Made by a program: the position numbers and the translations under genes. Positions 8,805 through 17,718 of a stretch of 64,000 nucleotides of DNA are shown in pieces; position 1 is the stretch's first letter; every line of letters starts with the position of its first letter. The DNA lies in the NCBI RefSeq assembly GCF_006715395.1, contig NZ_VFNC01000001.1, positions 434,001 to 498,000 of the forward strand, given 5' to 3'. Source of the stretch: Streptomyces sp. SLBN-31. Its GTDB lineage: Bacteria > Actinomycetota > Actinomycetes > Streptomycetales > Streptomycetaceae. The notes under the pieces were generated by a model. It was not told where the DNA came from, did no database searches, and saw only the letters and a program-made list of their open reading frames with translations.

Positions 8805-10061
8805 ATGCCCACCAGGATCCTCCCGGCCGTCGGTGACGCGGACGCGGTCCGTTCCCTCACGACCCTGCTCAGCCAGCTCCCGGACGCCGAACCGGTCGCC
8901 CCGGTCGTCGACTCCACCCAGCTCGTCGACACCCTCGCCCGCCTGGCCGCCGAGTCGGTCGACGAGCTCCCCGAGGTCGTCGTGGTCCACGAGCGCATCG
9001 GCCCGGTCCCGGCCCTGGAACTCATCCGAGAGGTGGCGCTGCGCTTCCCGGCGGTCGGGGTCATCCTCGTCACCACGGACGCGAGCCCCGGCCTCTTCCA
9101 GGCCGCCATGGACTACGGCGCGCGCGGCCTGGTGGCCCTCCCGCTGAGCTACGAGGAGCTGGCGAGCCGCGTGCAGGCCGTCGCCCAGTGGTCGGTGGGC
9201 GTACGGCGTCACCTGGGCGCCGGAGGCGACGTGTTCACCGGCGTCGGCGGGACCGTCGTGACGGTGAGCGGGTCCAAGGGCGGGGTGGGGGCGACCCTCA
9301 CCGCCATCCAGCTCGCCCTGGCCGCACAGGCCTCGGGGCGTGCCGCGGCCCTCGTGGACATGGACCTGCAGACCGGCGACGTCGCCTCCTACCTGGACGT
9401 CCAGTTCCGGCGTTCGGTGGTCGACCTGGCCGCGATCAACGACATCTCCCCGCGGGTCCTGGCGGACGCCGTCTTCCGGCACGACACGGGCCTGTCACTG
9501 CTGCTCGCGCCGGGGGAGGGCGAGCGCGGCGAGGAGATGACGGACCGCGCGGCCCGGCAGATCGTCAGCGCCCTCAGGTCCCGCTACGAGGTCGTGGTGG
9601 TCGACTGCGGGGCCCAGTTGAGCGGGGCCGGCGCCGCGGCCGTGGAGATGGCCGACCAGGCGCTGCTGGTCACCACGCCGGACGTGGTCGCGGTGCGGGG
9701 CGCCAAGCGGACGGTGCGGATGTGGGACCGGCTGCAGATCCGCAAGGCGGAGGAGACGACGGTCGTCGTCAACCGGCACTCGCGGGCCGCCGAGATCCAG
9801 CCGCCGCTGATCCAGAAGATCACCGGCACCGCGGTCGCCGCCACCGCGATCCCGGCCAACTTCAAGGAACTGCAGTCCGCGGTGGACGCCGGCCGCATCC
9901 ACGAACTGGACAACAAGGGCGCGGTCAAGCAGGCCCTTTGGGGTCTCGCCGGGGAGCTGGGCCTGATGAGGGCGATGGAGGGGGCGCACCGCGGCGGGGG
10001 TCGGTTCCGCGGGGACCGGGGGTCGGTGAGTTTCCGGCGGCGCAGGGAGCTGGGGCCATGA
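8805..10061 (+). CDS. tadZ: TadZ/CpaE-like pilus localisation ATPase
   Basis: A 418-residue protein with an N-terminal receiver-like domain (about 1-125, with VILVTTDASPGLFQAAMDYG) and a MinD/ParA-type ATPase domain (about 145-400). The deviant Walker A reads SGSKGGVGAT: the lysine near the start is present, but the second lysine of the usual KGGVGKT is Ala. ALVDMDLQTGDVASYLD gives the following Asp motif. TadZ places the Tad pilus machine at a cell site. It starts 6 nt after cpaB and overlaps the downstream TadE gene by four bases. A non-canonical Walker A is known in some TadZ/CpaE proteins. Confidence 0.9.
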   Translation: MPTRILPAVGDADAVRSLTTLLSQLPDAEPVAPVVDSTQLVDTLARLAAESVDELPEVVVVHERIGPVPALELIREVALRFPAVGVILVTTDASPGLFQAAMDYGARGLVALPLSYEELASRVQAVAQWSVGVRRHLGAGGDVFTGVGGTVVTVSGSKGGVGATLTAIQLALAAQASGRAAALVDMDLQTGDVASYLDVQFRRSVVDLAAINDISPRVLADAVFRHDTGLSLLLAPGEGERGEEMTDRAARQIVSALRSRYEVVVVDCGAQLSGAGAAAVEMADQALLVTTPDVVAVRGAKRTVRMWDRLQIRKAEETTVVVNRHSRAAEIQPPLIQKITGTAVAATAIPANFKELQSAVDAGRIHELDNKGAVKQALWGLAGELGLMRAMEGAHRGGGRFRGDRGSVSFRRRRELGP

Positions 10062-10435
10062 GGAGGCGGCGCGGCGACCGGGGGCAGGTGACCGTCGAGT
10101 TCCTCGGCATGACACCGCTGATCATCCTGACCCTGGTGCTGGTGTGGCAGTTCGTGCTGGTGGGGTACGCCTACTCGCTCGCGGGGAATGCTGCCGACGA
10201 GGGCGTACGGGCGGCGACCGCCGCACCTCGGGGGGCGCGGGCCGGTGCCTGCGAACAGGCGGCGCTCGAGCACCTGTCGGGACCGTGGAGGGGAGCGGCC
10301 AAGGTGGAGTGCGGCGGCACCGGCTTCGTGACCGCGGACGTGGCGATCGAGGTCCCGGTCCTCTTCCCGGGGTCGGTCTCCTTCCCCTTCACCGTGCACG
10401 GACACGCGGGCGCGGTGGAGGAGGTGAAGGAGTGA
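10058..10435 (+). CDS. TadE-like minor pilin (first copy)
   Basis: A 125-residue protein starting with a short Arg-rich leader, then GQVTVEFLG and a hydrophobic helix (about residues 17-40). This is the TadE-type pseudopilin N-terminus, with a Glu five residues after the processing glycine. The rest forms a small beta-rich domain with a Cys pair. Its ATG overlaps the tadZ stop (ATGA). It would be cleaved by a prepilin peptidase and take part in pilus assembly. A second TadE follows after one base. Confidence 0.87.
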   Translation: MRRRRGDRGQVTVEFLGMTPLIILTLVLVWQFVLVGYAYSLAGNAADEGVRAATAAPRGARAGACEQAALEHLSGPWRGAAKVECGGTGFVTADVAIEVPVLFPGSVSFPFTVHGHAGAVEEVKE

Positions 10436-10436
10436 C

Positions 10437-10781
10437 ATGTCGTACCACCGCAGACGTCGTGACGCCGGCCAAGTGGCCATCGAGTACCTGGGGTTCCTTC
10501 CCGTCCTGCTTCTCGTCGCGCTCGCCGGGGTGCAGTTGGGGCTGATCGCGTACGCCGCCCAGCAGGCGGGCACGGCGGCCCGGGCGGGGGCACGCGCGGC
10601 CTCCCTCCAGCAGGCGGCGGGCGCGGCCTGCGCGCAGGCCGTCAACCTGGACGCCACCTGCGAGTCGGCGGACCTGGGCACGGAGGTGCGGGTCACCTCG
10701 CACGTGACCATCCCCGTCCTCTTCCCCGGACTGGGCCGCTACGAAGCCAGCAAGACCGCCGTCATGCCGCTCGACCACTGA
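10437..10781 (+). CDS. TadE-like minor pilin (second copy)
   Basis: A 114-residue paralogue of the preceding gene: Arg-rich leader, GQVAIEYLG processing motif, a 20-residue hydrophobic helix and a short Cys-containing C-terminal part ending in TIPVLFPGLGRYEASKTAV. The two TadE proteins share the VPVLFPG/IPVLFPG block, which suggests a tandem duplication that later diverged. It starts one nucleotide after the first TadE stop, so they are co-translated. Confidence 0.87.
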   Translation: MSYHRRRRDAGQVAIEYLGFLPVLLLVALAGVQLGLIAYAAQQAGTAARAGARAASLQQAAGAACAQAVNLDATCESADLGTEVRVTSHVTIPVLFPGLGRYEASKTAVMPLDH

Positions 10782-10812
10782 GACACCCGGGCACAGCGAG
10801 GAGCACCGACCC

Positions 10813-12150
10813 ATGAGCCTGCGGGCACGCATCAACTCCCCCGAGGAGAACGGCCACCGGGGCGAGGACGCGCACCTGGTCGCCTCCTACCGGGCCAAGC
10901 TCCTGGAGGAGATCGACCTCGCGGAGATGTCCTCGCTGGCCGCGGCCGAGCGCCGGGCCCGCCTGGAACGCGTCCTCGGGCACATCATCAGCCGCGAGGG
11001 CCCGGTGCTGTCGACGGTCGAACGCTCCCAGCTGATACGCCGGGTGGTCGACGAGGCACTCGGCCTCGGCATCCTCGAACCCCTCCTCGAAGACGCGTCG
11101 ATCACCGAGATCATGGTCAACGGCCCCGACGCGATCTTCGTCGAACGCGGCGGCCGCGTCGAGCAGCTGCCACTCCGGTTCGCCTCCCACGACCAGCTGA
11201 TGCAGACGATCGAGCGGATCGTGTCGACGGTCAACCGGCGCGTGGACGAGTCCAACCCGATGGTCGACGCCCGGCTGCCGTCCGGCGAGCGCGTCAACGT
11301 CATCATCCCGCCGCTGTCGCTCACCGGCGCCACGCTCACCATCCGCCGCTTCCCGCGCTCCTTCACCCTCCAGGAGATGGTGGGCTTCGGCTCCCTCGAC
11401 GAGCACATCCTGTTCCTGCTCGCGGGCCTGGTCCGGGCCAAGTTCAACGTCATCGTCTCCGGCGCCACCGGCACCGGAAAGACGACCCTGCTCAACGCCC
11501 TCTCCGGCCTGATTCCGGAGGGCGAGCGCATCATCACCATCGAGGACTCCGCCGAACTCCAGCTCCAGCAGTCGCACGTGATCCGCCTGGAGTCCCGCCC
11601 GCCGAACGTCGAGGGCAAGGGCCAGATCACCATCCGCGACCTGGTCCGCAACTCCCTGCGCATGCGCCCCGACCGCATCGTCGTCGGCGAGGTCCGCGGC
11701 GGCGAGTCCCTCGACATGCTCCAGGCCATGTCGACCGGTCACGACGGCTCCCTCGCCACCGTCCACGCCAACAGCGCCGAGGACGCCCTGATGCGTCTGC
11801 AGACCCTGGCGTCCATGTCCGACGTCGAGGTCCCCTTCGTCGCCCTGCACGACCAGATCAACAGCGCCGTCGACGTCATCATCCAGCTCACCCGCTTCGC
11901 CGACGGCGCCCGCCGCGTCACCGAGGTCGCCCTGCTCGACAGCCACGGCGGGGAGCCCTACCGGCTGGCCACCGTGGCCCGCTTCAACGCCCAGCCCATG
12001 GCCCCCGACGGCCGGATATACGGCGCCTTCGAGCACTACCCCCTCACCCGCCGCAGCGCGGACCGCCTCTACATGGCGAACCAGGCCGTCCCCCAGGCCT
12101 TCGGCGTCGCCCAGACCGCAGACCAGCTAGCCACCCGAGAAGCCAGGTAG
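10813..12150 (+). CDS. tadA: TadA/CpaF secretion ATPase of the Flp pilus
   Basis: A 445-residue type II/IV secretion ATPase. The N-terminal domain (about 1-130) contains the LLEDASITEIMVNGPD block typical of CpaF. The catalytic domain has Walker A GATGTGKTT (about 218-226), the Asp box IITIEDSAELQL, the Walker B region RPDRIVVGEVRGGES and the His box GHDGSLATVHAN. It hydrolyses ATP in the cytoplasm to drive pilin polymerisation through the TadB/TadC platform. All catalytic motifs are intact. It is followed immediately by tadB. Confidence 0.95.
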   Translation: MSLRARINSPEENGHRGEDAHLVASYRAKLLEEIDLAEMSSLAAAERRARLERVLGHIISREGPVLSTVERSQLIRRVVDEALGLGILEPLLEDASITEIMVNGPDAIFVERGGRVEQLPLRFASHDQLMQTIERIVSTVNRRVDESNPMVDARLPSGERVNVIIPPLSLTGATLTIRRFPRSFTLQEMVGFGSLDEHILFLLAGLVRAKFNVIVSGATGTGKTTLLNALSGLIPEGERIITIEDSAELQLQQSHVIRLESRPPNVEGKGQITIRDLVRNSLRMRPDRIVVGEVRGGESLDMLQAMSTGHDGSLATVHANSAEDALMRLQTLASMSDVEVPFVALHDQINSAVDVIIQLTRFADGARRVTEVALLDSHGGEPYRLATVARFNAQPMAPDGRIYGAFEHYPLTRRSADRLYMANQAVPQAFGVAQTADQLATREAR

Positions 12151-12162
12151 GTGCCGCCCCCC

Positions 12163-13107
12163 ATGGATCTGCAAGACCTCGTCGCCCTCACCACCGGCAT
12201 CACGCTGCTGACCTGCGTCCTGGCCGTCATGGGCCTGCACGCGTACGCCACGGGACGCGCCGAGCGCGCCGCGCTCGTCGAACGGCTCTCGCACACCGGC
12301 CAGATACCGGTCACCGGCCGCGCCCGCCGCTTCCGCACCCTCGACCGCCGGCTGCGGCGCACCGGGCTCGGCCGGAAACTGGAGCTGAAGCTCGCCGCGA
12401 CCGGCCTCGACATCACCCCGGGCGAGTTCTTCGTCTACATGCTCGCCGCGGTCGCCGCGCTGTGGCTCATCGGCCAGGCCTCCCTCGCCCCCTTCTTCGG
12501 CCCGCTCGCCGGCCTGCTCGGCGTCTGGGCGGCCTGGCAGTTCCTCAACTGGCAACGGCAGAAACGCATCGAGAAGTTCATCAACCAACTCCCCGAACTG
12601 GCACGCATCCTGGCGAACGCCACGCAGGCGGGGCTCGCGCTGCGCACGGCGATCAGCATGGCGGCCGAGGAGCTGGAGGCACCGGCCGGCGAGGAGCTGG
12701 AGAAGGTCGCCAACCAGCTGGCGATCGGCCAGTCCCTCGACGAGGCGCTGGGGGACCTCGCCGACCGGCTGCCCTCCCGCGAACTGGTCGTCCTCGTCAC
12801 GACCCTGGTGCTGTCCAACCGGGCGGGCGGACAGGTCGTCGGAGCGCTGCGCAACCTCACCGAGACGCTGGAGGAGCGCAAGGAGACCCGGCGCGAGATC
12901 CGCACCCAGCTCTCCCAGGTCAATATGACGGCGTACGCCGTACCCGTGATGGGCATCGGCTCCCTGTTCCTCATGAACGGGGTCAAGGACGGCGCCCTGG
13001 ACCGCATGACCGGCTCGCCCGTCGGCCAGGCGTGCGTGATCATCGCCTTCGCCATGTACGCCGTCGGGTTCGTGCTCATCCGGCGCATGTCGCGGATCGA
13101 CGTCTGA
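12163..13107 (+). CDS. tadB: TadB-like inner-membrane platform protein (GspF/T2SSF domain)
   Basis: A 314-residue membrane protein with N-terminal helices (about 5-25 and 90-125), a cytoplasmic type II secretion F domain (about 145-270, including INQLPELARILANATQAG and RAGGQVVGALRNLTETLEER) and C-terminal helices. It forms the membrane platform of the Tad pilus with TadC. A GTG at 12151 in frame would add four residues; ATG 12163 is better spaced from AGGTAGG. It lies directly between tadA and tadC. Confidence 0.92.
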   Translation: MDLQDLVALTTGITLLTCVLAVMGLHAYATGRAERAALVERLSHTGQIPVTGRARRFRTLDRRLRRTGLGRKLELKLAATGLDITPGEFFVYMLAAVAALWLIGQASLAPFFGPLAGLLGVWAAWQFLNWQRQKRIEKFINQLPELARILANATQAGLALRTAISMAAEELEAPAGEELEKVANQLAIGQSLDEALGDLADRLPSRELVVLVTTLVLSNRAGGQVVGALRNLTETLEERKETRREIRTQLSQVNMTAYAVPVMGIGSLFLMNGVKDGALDRMTGSPVGQACVIIAFAMYAVGFVLIRRMSRIDV

Positions 13108-13126
13108 GACAAGGGGGGTATGTGAC

Positions 13127-14014
13127 ATGGCACTGCTGCTCGCGCTCGTGATGGGCCTCGGCGTCTGGGGCGTCTTCGCCGGCATCCGCATGTACCGGGC
13201 GGAGGCGAAACTCCCCGGCGACCTGCTCCTCGCCCTGGAGGTCGGCGCCACCCGCACCGGCGCGGTCGACTCCCTCATCGACCGCCTCGGCATGCGCTAC
13301 GCCCCCGCGGTCCTGCGCTTGATGGGCCCCGGGCTGGTCGCCAAGTACCGCCGCAAGATCGACCTCGCGGGCAACCCCGGCGGCCTGACCATCGACCGGT
13401 ACGCGGCCCGGCGCGCGGTGTACGGCTTCCTCGGCGCCGTCGGCTTCCTGGTGTTCCTGCTGCGTGGCCAGTACCTCGTCGCGCTGCTGCTGCTCGCGTT
13501 CGGCGCGTTCTGGACCGAGGTCGGCATCTGGGTGGCGATCCGCCACCGCAAGGACGTCATCGAGCGCACCCTCCCGGACTTCCTGGACGTGCTGGCCGTC
13601 GTGGTGAGCGCGGGCCTCGGCTTCCGGCAGGCCCTGGACCGGGTGGCCATCCGCTACGAGGGCCCCTGGGCCGACGAACTGCGCATCACCCTGCGCCAGA
13701 TGGACCTCGGCATGAGCCGCCGCCAGGCCTTCGCGGAACTGCGGCGCAGGAACGACTCCGAGCAGGTCGCCATGTTCGTGACGGCGTTGCAGCAGGGCGA
13801 GGAACTGGGCGCCCCGATCGTGGAGACCCTCGTCTCGCTGGCCAAGCACATGCGCCGCACGGACGCCCAGAACGCCCGCCGCAAGGCAGCGCGGGCCGTC
13901 CCGCGGGCCACGCTGATGATCACCACCTTCATGGTCCCGGCGACACTGCTCCTGCTCGGCGCGGGACTGCTGCTCGGCTCCGGCACCGACTTCGGCACGC
14001 TCACGGGCAAGTAG
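13127..14014 (+). CDS. tadC: TadC-like inner-membrane platform protein (GspF/T2SSF domain)
   Basis: A 295-residue membrane protein with the second F domain of the locus. Residues about 140-265 include DVIERTLPDFLDVLAVVVSA, GLGFRQAL and MDLGMSRRQAFAELRRR, the typical TadC pattern. Hydrophobic helices lie at the N-terminus, at about 100-135 and at the C-terminus. It pairs with TadB as platform for the TadA ATPase. The gene begins 19 nt after tadB, with a GGGGG(T)ATGTGAC leader, and ends 13 nt before the histidine kinase gene. Confidence 0.92.
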   Translation: MALLLALVMGLGVWGVFAGIRMYRAEAKLPGDLLLALEVGATRTGAVDSLIDRLGMRYAPAVLRLMGPGLVAKYRRKIDLAGNPGGLTIDRYAARRAVYGFLGAVGFLVFLLRGQYLVALLLLAFGAFWTEVGIWVAIRHRKDVIERTLPDFLDVLAVVVSAGLGFRQALDRVAIRYEGPWADELRITLRQMDLGMSRRQAFAELRRRNDSEQVAMFVTALQQGEELGAPIVETLVSLAKHMRRTDAQNARRKAARAVPRATLMITTFMVPATLLLLGAGLLLGSGTDFGTLTGK

Positions 14015-14027
14015 GCAGGGGAGGGCG

Positions 14028-15404
14028 ATGAGCATGGCGACGACGAAGGAACGCGGCGGGCCGCTGACATGGCGCCGCCCGAGAACAGCGCGGATCACCA
14101 CGCCGCCGACGGACGCGGTTCTGACGGACCACGCGCGTACCGGAGCGCCCGACGTCCCGGTGACCCCGGAACCCCCCGCTCTCCCCATCCAGGTCAACGC
14201 CCTGCAGGCCATGTGCCGTCAGGTCTTCGCCTTCCGCCTGGCGATGATCGCCCTGGCCGCCCCGGCGGCCCTCGTCAACGCCGCCCCCGGCATGCCCGTC
14301 CGCCTGGTCGGCGCCGCCGTCGTGGTCACCTTCATGGGCTCCTACGTCCTCTACCGGGACTGGGAGCGCTTCGGCCCCCTGCTCCTGCGCCACCCCACCC
14401 TGCTGGCGGTCGACACCCTCCTCGGCTCCCTGCTGCTGATCTCGGCGGGCCCGGACACCACACTCGCGTACGTCAGCGTCTGCACCCCGCTGCTGGCGGG
14501 GATCGTCTACAGCTGGCGGGGAGCGGCGTGCTTCGCGTCCCTGCAGTCCCTCATCCTCCTGCTGGTCTACGCGACCCGGCACGACCTGCACGCCGCCCTC
14601 GCCGAGTCCCTGCTCCTGCCCGGCCTGTGCGTCATCGCCGGCGCGGTCGGCTCGTCGCTGCGGGGCCTGATGCTCCGCTTCGGGACGGCCACCCAGGCCC
14701 TGACCAAGGTCCAGGCCCGTCTCGCCGTCACCGAGGCGGTCAGCGCCGAACGCGCCCGCCTGGCACGGGAGATGCACGACTCGGTGGCCAAGACCCTGCA
14801 CGGCGTGGCCCTCGCCGCGGACGGCCTCGCGGCCTCGGCGGGCCGGGACGGCACCGATCCGGCCCGGCTGAGGCAACAGGCGGAACTGGTCGCCCGCTCC
14901 GCACGCCGCGCCGCCGCCGAGACCCGCGAACTCCTCACCGACCTGCGGCGGGTGAACGACCCCGACCACGGCACCGACGTATTGGCCGAACTCGCCTCCC
15001 GTACCCGGGACTTCGCCGCCCGCACCGGCCTGTCCGCCGCCTGCCGCCCGACCGGCGACGACACCGTGCCCCCGGTCCCGCCCGCCGTCGCCCGCCAACT
15101 CCTCACCATCGCCGACGAGGCCATGGAGAACGCCCACCGCCACGCGGCCCCGTCCCGGATCGACGTGAGCGGCGGCGTGCACGAGGGCCTGCTGTGCATC
15201 AGCGTGTACGACGACGGCGGCGGCCTGCCTCCCGGCACCACACTCGAACAGCTGCGCCGCGCGGGCCACTTCGGCCTGGTCGGCATGGCGGAGCGAGCGG
15301 CGTCGGTGGGCGCCCGGATCAGTGTCGGCCGGGGAGACCACGCGCAGGGCACCGAGGTCCGCCTGGAGCTGCCGCTCACGGCCCTGACCGCACAGACCGC
15401 ATGA
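14028..15404 (+). CDS. sensor histidine kinase (NarL-partner type, HisKA_3)
   Basis: A 458-residue kinase. The N-terminal half has about five to six membrane helices (roughly residues 65-220) and no large external loop, so it may sense a membrane signal. The dimerisation region carries the phospho-acceptor His in AREMHDSVAKTLHG, as in the HisKA_3 family. The HATPase domain follows, with IADEAMENAHRHA (N box), VYDDGGGLP and HFGLVGMAERAASVG (G boxes). It is translationally coupled or near-coupled to the response regulator downstream. Lying inside the tad cluster, it probably controls pilus genes (inference). Confidence 0.92.
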   Translation: MSMATTKERGGPLTWRRPRTARITTPPTDAVLTDHARTGAPDVPVTPEPPALPIQVNALQAMCRQVFAFRLAMIALAAPAALVNAAPGMPVRLVGAAVVVTFMGSYVLYRDWERFGPLLLRHPTLLAVDTLLGSLLLISAGPDTTLAYVSVCTPLLAGIVYSWRGAACFASLQSLILLLVYATRHDLHAALAESLLLPGLCVIAGAVGSSLRGLMLRFGTATQALTKVQARLAVTEAVSAERARLAREMHDSVAKTLHGVALAADGLAASAGRDGTDPARLRQQAELVARSARRAAAETRELLTDLRRVNDPDHGTDVLAELASRTRDFAARTGLSAACRPTGDDTVPPVPPAVARQLLTIADEAMENAHRHAAPSRIDVSGGVHEGLLCISVYDDGGGLPPGTTLEQLRRAGHFGLVGMAERAASVGARISVGRGDHAQGTEVRLELPLTALTAQTA

Positions 15405-15445
15405 GCGTCACACCGTTCCCCCACGCCGACGAGAGGAGGCCGTCG

Positions 15446-16183
15446 ATGCCGGACCTTCCCGACCTGCCCGCGGCCCAGCCGCCCCCGCCCCTGAGGGTGG
15501 TGGTCGCCGACGACAACCTGGTCGTCCGCGCGGGCCTGACCGCCCTGCTCTCCGGGCGCGAGGACATCACGGTCGCCGCCGAGGCGGCCGACGGCCGCGA
15601 GGCCTACGAGGCGGCCCGCCGCCACCGCCCCGACGTCGTCCTCCTGGACGTCCGCATGCCCGGCATGGACGGCCTGTCCGTGCTGCCCTACCTGGTGCCG
15701 ATCGCACCGGTGCTGATGCTCACGTACAGCAGTGAGTCGGAGATCGTCCAGGAGGCCCTGCGCCGTGGGGCGGCCGGCTACCTGGTCCACGGCGAGTTCA
15801 CGGCCGACCGGTTGGTCGCGGCGATACGGGACGTCAGGGAGGGACGAGCGCACTTCACGGCGACGGCGGCCGACGTACTGCGAAGTGCGATTGCACATTC
15901 CCCTTCCCCTGCAACTGTCAAGTCTCCACTAGTTTCTTCACAAGCACTTTCGCAAGTGCAACCAGATGTGGGACAGTCGGGGTCACGGTCCCGGCTGAGT
16001 ACGAGGGAGGCGGAGATCATGGACCTCATCGCGTCCGGTATGAACAACCAGCAGATCGCCGCCACTTGTTTCATCAGCGAGAAGACCGTCAAGAACCACA
16101 TCAACCGCATCTTCGCCAAACTCCACAGCACCAACCGCTCCGAGGCCACGGCCACGTGGCTCGGCACGCGAGAGACGGGGTGA
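15446..16183 (+). CDS. NarL/LuxR-family response regulator
   Basis: A 245-residue regulator. The receiver domain (about 15-135) has acidic residues ADDN, the phospho-acceptor Asp in VVLLDVRMPGMDG and the Thr/Ser-Lys side in MLTYSS. The C-terminal LuxR helix-turn-helix (about 183-240) reads LSTREAEIMDLIASGMNNQQ, then ISEKTVKNHINRIFAKL. ATG 15446 was chosen because GAGAGGAGG lies 6 nt upstream; an ATG at 15401 overlapping the kinase stop is possible. The conserved receiver lysine is not obvious (YLVHGEF at that place). The linker between the domains has strikingly AT-rich codons (see findings). Confidence 0.92.
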   Translation: MPDLPDLPAAQPPPPLRVVVADDNLVVRAGLTALLSGREDITVAAEAADGREAYEAARRHRPDVVLLDVRMPGMDGLSVLPYLVPIAPVLMLTYSSESEIVQEALRRGAAGYLVHGEFTADRLVAAIRDVREGRAHFTATAADVLRSAIAHSPSPATVKSPLVSSQALSQVQPDVGQSGSRSRLSTREAEIMDLIASGMNNQQIAATCFISEKTVKNHINRIFAKLHSTNRSEATATWLGTRETG

Positions 16184-16301
16184 GGCGCCATGCGGGATCA
16201 CGGGCGGGTTTGGGCCCGGGATTGGGTCCTGGGACCCTCGGGACGGCGAGGGACGGCATCGTACGGTTCCGGGATCGGAAGCGAACCCGGAGGGGAGCAC
16301 C

Positions 16302-16499
16302 ATGAGCAGCTGGATCAACACCACCGTCGCGTACCTGCAGGCTCGCACCGCCCGCAACGACAAGGGCCAGACGGCCGTGGAGTACCTGGGCATCATCGCG
16401 GTGGTCGTGGCGATCGTGCTGGCGATCACGGGTACGGACATCGGCAACGCGATTTACACGGCGATCGTGGACAAGATCACCGAGGTTACCGGCGGTTGA
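16302..16499 (+). CDS. flp: Flp-family major pilin
   Basis: A 65-residue Flp/Fap pilin with a 24-residue leader, the processing motif KGQTAVEYLG (cleavage expected after Gly, Glu at +5) and one hydrophobic helix, followed by a short tail. This is the usual size for Flp subunits, the main building block of Tad pili. AGGGG lies a few bases before the ATG. The 118-nt gap from the response regulator gene may hold its own promoter. The stop overlaps the next start (TGATG). Confidence 0.93.
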   Translation: MSSWINTTVAYLQARTARNDKGQTAVEYLGIIAVVVAIVLAITGTDIGNAIYTAIVDKITEVTGG

Positions 16500-17107
16500 T
16501 GTGGCTCCGTAGGTACGGCGGCGCGACCGATACCGGGCAGGCCTTCCCCATCTACATCACGGTGGTGGCGGGTCTGCTCCTTCTTGCGTTCGCCTACGTT
16601 GCGGTCGGCCAGGCCGCGGTGAATCGGAACGGTGCCCAAACGGCGGCCGATGCGGCAGCGCTCGCGGCGGCCCAGCACACGAGGGACGAACTCGCGGGCC
16701 AGTGGGTGACGGACGTACTCGATCCGACCAAGTGGCAGGACCTCTTCGACGGCAACCTGCCGGACGAACAGGCATGTGCGCGCGCCGCGCAACTCGCCGA
16801 GCAGAACGACGCGGTATTGAGCGGTGCGATGTGTCAGCGACCGGAACTCCTCACCTACACCGTCGAGGTCAGGACCAACAAGCCCGTCGGGGACTCCATC
16901 GTCCCCGGTGTTGCGGACAAGCGCTCCAGGGCATCCGCGACCGCCGTCATCGACCCGCTGTGCTCGTTCGTTCCTCCGGCCGCTGACGCCGGAGGCGACA
17001 CGCTGCCGCAGCTCACCTGCAAGGACAAGGACTGGAAGCTGGATCCGAAGGACCTCACCGATCTGCCGGAGCCCAAGGACCTGTTCGACGTCCACCTGGC
17101 CGAGTGA
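16499..17107 (+). CDS. TadG/TadE-like pilus-associated membrane protein
   Basis: A 202-residue protein with an N-terminal GQAFPIYITVVAGLLLLAFA helix like TadG-type pseudopilins, followed by QTAADAAALAAAQ, which is typical of TadG/Flp-associated proteins. The external part has several Cys residues (for example EQACARAAQ, GAMCQRP, DPLCSF, LTCKD). The start codon overlaps the flp stop, so the two are co-translated. It probably anchors or caps the pilus in the envelope. Confidence 0.85.
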   Translation: MWLRRYGGATDTGQAFPIYITVVAGLLLLAFAYVAVGQAAVNRNGAQTAADAAALAAAQHTRDELAGQWVTDVLDPTKWQDLFDGNLPDEQACARAAQLAEQNDAVLSGAMCQRPELLTYTVEVRTNKPVGDSIVPGVADKRSRASATAVIDPLCSFVPPAADAGGDTLPQLTCKDKDWKLDPKDLTDLPEPKDLFDVHLAE

Positions 17108-17139
17108 CAAGCGAACGACGAGACAAGGGAAACGCAGTC

Positions 17140-17718
17140 ATGAGCATTCGGTTCACCACGAAGGCCCGCAGGGGGATGGTCGCGTTGACCGTCGCGGCCG
17201 GACTGGCCCTCGGTGTGGCCGGCTGCGGCAGTGGTGGCGACGACAACAAGCCCGAAGCGTCGGCGTCCGCCTCCAGGACCGGTGGATCCGGCCCGAGTGC
17301 TCAGCAGGGCGAGTCCGAGCAGCCGTTGGCGGAGCTGAAGGGCTCGGACGGACTGCTCCTCCAGATCACCTCCGCTCAGCGCGACTCCGGTGGCTTCGTC
17401 ACGGTGAGCGGCAACCTGAAGAACGACGGCGCCCAGCGCGTCACGGTGCCCGCCGCCGTCAGAGGCAACGAGACGGAGATCATCCGCAACGGCATGTCGC
17501 TCGGCGGGGCCACCCTGGTCGACAGCAAGGGGAAGAAGCGGTACTACGTGCTGCGTGACACAGACGGCCGCCCCCTGACGACGACGGGTTTCGCCTCGCT
17601 CAAGGCCGGCGAATCCCTCGCCGTCTTCATGCAGTTCCCCGCCCCACCCGCCGGCACCACCGAGGTGACCTTCCAGCTGCCGACCTTCTCCAGCGCCCCG
17701 ATCGAGATCTCCGGGTGA
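17140..17718 (+). CDS. putative lipoprotein of the tad cluster
   Basis: A 192-residue secreted lipoprotein. The signal peptide MSIRFTTKARRGMVALTVAA leads to a lipobox GVAGC with Cys at about residue 25, followed by a Gly/Asp/Ser-rich linker. The remaining domain (about 60-190) looks like an immunoglobulin-like or DUF4352-like beta-sandwich (LKGSDGLLLQITSAQRDSGG). ATG 17140 was preferred over an upstream in-frame start because AAGGGA precedes it. The stop overlaps the OmpA-family start, so the pair is coupled. It would sit on the outer face of the membrane. Confidence 0.87.
   Translation: MSIRFTTKARRGMVALTVAAGLALGVAGCGSGGDDNKPEASASASRTGGSGPSAQQGESEQPLAELKGSDGLLLQITSAQRDSGGFVTVSGNLKNDGAQRVTVPAAVRGNETEIIRNGMSLGGATLVDSKGKKRYYVLRDTDGRPLTTTGFASLKAGESLAVFMQFPAPPAGTTEVTFQLPTFSSAPIEISG

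Noticed and set aside
7077..9482. An 801-codon open frame on the minus strand over the start of the tad locus
   Set aside because: Antisense shadow of three well-supported genes (7149, 8094 and 8805); low-complexity product.
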